A stretch of 5,893 nt of DNA from Desulfobulbaceae bacterium (lineage in GTDB: Bacteria; Desulfobacterota; Desulfobulbia; Desulfobulbales; UBA5123). The notes beneath the pieces were generated by a model that was not told the origin of the DNA, searched no databases, and was given only the letters and a program-made list of their open reading frames with translations. This document shows, piece by piece, positions 4,556-5,893 of this stretch. The position numbers were made by a program, and so were the translations under genes. The stretch's first letter is position 1. Each line of letters begins with the position of its first letter. The stretch is from NCBI GenBank assembly GCA_029865195.1, contig JAOUHH010000183.1, positions 1 through 5,893 on the forward strand. Direction: 5' to 3'.

Positions 4556-5893
4556 ATGCGAAACACCAAGATCATCTGCACCATCGGCCCCACCACCGCC
4601 TCCTTCGAGATGCTGAAAGAACTTACCGAAAACGGCATGAATGTGGCGCGCCTGAATATGTCACACGGCTCCCACGAGTGGCACCGGACGGTTATCCAGC
4701 ATATCAAGCGCCTCAACAAGAAACTGGGCGGCTCGCTGGCCATCCTCCTCGACACCAAGGGGCCAGAGGTGCGCACCGGCGACGTGAATCTCGATCTGGT
4801 TCTCAAGAAAGGCGACCAACTCACCCTCACCGTCCGCCGGCAGGCGGTGCTGGAAGCGAACACGGTCGAGGTGAGCTACGACGGCTTTGTCGACGAGGTG
4901 GAGGTGGGCGACACCGTCCTCATCGACGGCGGCATGATCACCCTCAAGGTGCAGCGGATCGCCGGCAAGGATATCGTCTGCCAGTGCCTTGACGACGGGA
5001 TTCTCACCTCCCGCCGCCATGTCAATATCCGCGGCAAGAGCGCCGATCTGCCGTCGATCACCGACAAGGACTGGGACGACATCCGCTTCGGCATCGAAAA
5101 CGGGATCGATTTCATCGCACTCTCCTTTGTCCGCACCGCCGAGGCGATCAAGGAGTTGCGCGAACACCTCCAGTGCGGCAACGACTGCATCGACATCCTC
5201 GCCAAGATCGAGAGCGCGGAGGCAATCCCCCACCTCGACGAGATTATCGCCCGTGCCGACGGGATCATGATCGCCCGCGGAGATCTGGGGGCGGAACTGC
5301 CCTTTGAGGAGGTGCCGCTGCTCCAGGAGGAGATCGTGCGCAAGTGCCGGGCGGCGGGCAAGCCGGTGGTGGTTGCCACCCACATGCTGGAGTCGATGAT
5401 CGTCAACCCCACCCCGACCCGCGCCGAGGTGACCGATATCACTCAGGCGGTGCTGCAAGGGGCCGACGCCACCATGCTTTCCGGGGAAACCGCCACCGGC
5501 AAGCACCCGCTCAAGGCCCTGGCGGCCATGGATACGGTAACGCGCCGCATCGAGCAAAAACTGGCCCTGGACCCCACGGTGCGGGTCGCGCCATCTGAAA
5601 ACCCCAAGCACGAGATCGCCCGCAGCGCCGCGATCCTCACCAACAACCTGCACGCCGCCGCCATCCTGGTCTTTACCCGGCGCGGGCTGATGGCGATGCT
5701 GCTCTCCCGCTGCCGACCGAGCGCGCCCATCTACGCCTTCACCAACACCACCCATGTCAGGCGGCGGCTGGAGATCTTCTGGGGGGTCCACCCCTTCCTG
5801 ATCAAGCTCTCCAAGGACCCGGAGGTTTCCATCAAGCGGGCCATCGACAAACTGCTCCTCCGGCAGCTCCTCGCCGCAGGCAGCCGGGTCATC
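4556..5893 (+). CDS. pyk: Pyruvate kinase, plastid-like subgroup (3' end beyond the window)
   Basis: This enzyme transfers phosphate from phosphoenolpyruvate to ADP, giving pyruvate and ATP (EC 2.7.1.40), in the cytoplasm. The window holds 446 codons with no stop; typical enzymes have about 470-480, so roughly 25-35 residues are missing. The A domain starts at TKIICTIGP (4-12). NVARLNMSHG (29-38) carries the substrate and K+ site residues R32, N34 and S36. DTKGPEVRTG (66-75) has Glu71, the residue typical of K+-dependent enzymes (Lys in K+-independent ones). The B domain spans about 76-158. The catalytic lysine is K217 in AKIESAEAIP, with metal ligands E219 and D243 (ARGDLGAELP). THMLESM with T275, PTPTRAEVTD (285-294) and MLSGETATGKHPLKAL follow, then the C domain from about 340. 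The ATG at 4556 begins right before the first conserved strand; its ribosome site (GAGA, 11 bases upstream) is weak. Confidence 0.95.
   Translation, partial: MRNTKIICTIGPTTASFEMLKELTENGMNVARLNMSHGSHEWHRTVIQHIKRLNKKLGGSLAILLDTKGPEVRTGDVNLDLVLKKGDQLTLTVRRQAVLEANTVEVSYDGFVDEVEVGDTVLIDGGMITLKVQRIAGKDIVCQCLDDGILTSRRHVNIRGKSADLPSITDKDWDDIRFGIENGIDFIALSFVRTAEAIKELREHLQCGNDCIDILAKIESAEAIPHLDEIIARADGIMIARGDLGAELPFEEVPLLQEEIVRKCRAAGKPVVVATHMLESMIVNPTPTRAEVTDITQAVLQGADATMLSGETATGKHPLKALAAMDTVTRRIEQKLALDPTVRVAPSENPKHEIARSAAILTNNLHAAAILVFTRRGLMAMLLSRCRPSAPIYAFTNTTHVRRRLEIFWGVHPFLIKLSKDPEVSIKRAIDKLLLRQLLAAGSRVI

Noticed and set aside
4402..4992. 196-residue + strand frame starting in the gap before pyruvate kinase
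   Set aside because: Most of it overlaps pyruvate kinase in another frame, and its translation there is His/Arg-rich and unrelated to any family. The 4402-4555 part alone shows no protein-like features.
4661..5791. 376-residue open frame on the - strand
   Set aside because: It is antisense to the conserved pyruvate kinase core, with a biased composition and no motif.
1..5893. tRNA, rRNA, CRISPR array, insertion sequence or attachment site
   Set aside because: No cloverleaf, rRNA stretch, regularly spaced repeats, transposase motif or paired terminal repeats were seen on either strand.

Overview
This is a GC-rich window carrying four ordinary chromosomal genes, all on the + strand, with the last cut by the window end. 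Nothing mobile, CRISPR-like, phage-like or RNA-gene-like is visible. Codon third positions are strongly G/C, which explains the long open frames on the opposite strand; none of those has a recognisable protein. The gene set (a MscS channel, a HI0933-type flavoprotein, adenine deaminase, pyruvate kinase, and a possible RND pump tail) suggests a Gram-negative bacterium. A Desulfobacterota-like or proteobacterial source is a weak guess; nothing in the window fixes the taxon.

Layout. Positions 1-45 are open in frame 1 and look like the last 14 residues of an upstream gene, possibly an RND-type efflux permease. Positions about 46-157 are clearly AT-richer than the rest and hold a perfect 8-bp inverted repeat. 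A MscS-family mechanosensitive channel follows (158-1222). The 120-bp gap after it contains two GC-rich hairpins, one with a perfect 11-bp stem. Next is an FAD-binding HI0933/PP_4765-type flavoprotein (1343-2581). The gap 2582-2739 holds a hairpin, a good sigma70-type promoter and a structured leader in front of adenine deaminase (2740-4386). The gap 4387-4555 holds a -35-like element and a short hairpin ahead of pyruvate kinase (4556 to the window end, incomplete).

How the genes relate. The gaps of 112-169 bp, each with hairpin or promoter-like signals, argue for separate transcription units rather than one operon. The functions are unrelated: osmotic safety valve, uncharacterised flavoenzyme, purine salvage and lower glycolysis. 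No previously undescribed system was found. The most notable points are the plastid-like signature set of the pyruvate kinase, the structured leader of adenine deaminase, and the AT-rich inverted repeat before the channel gene.
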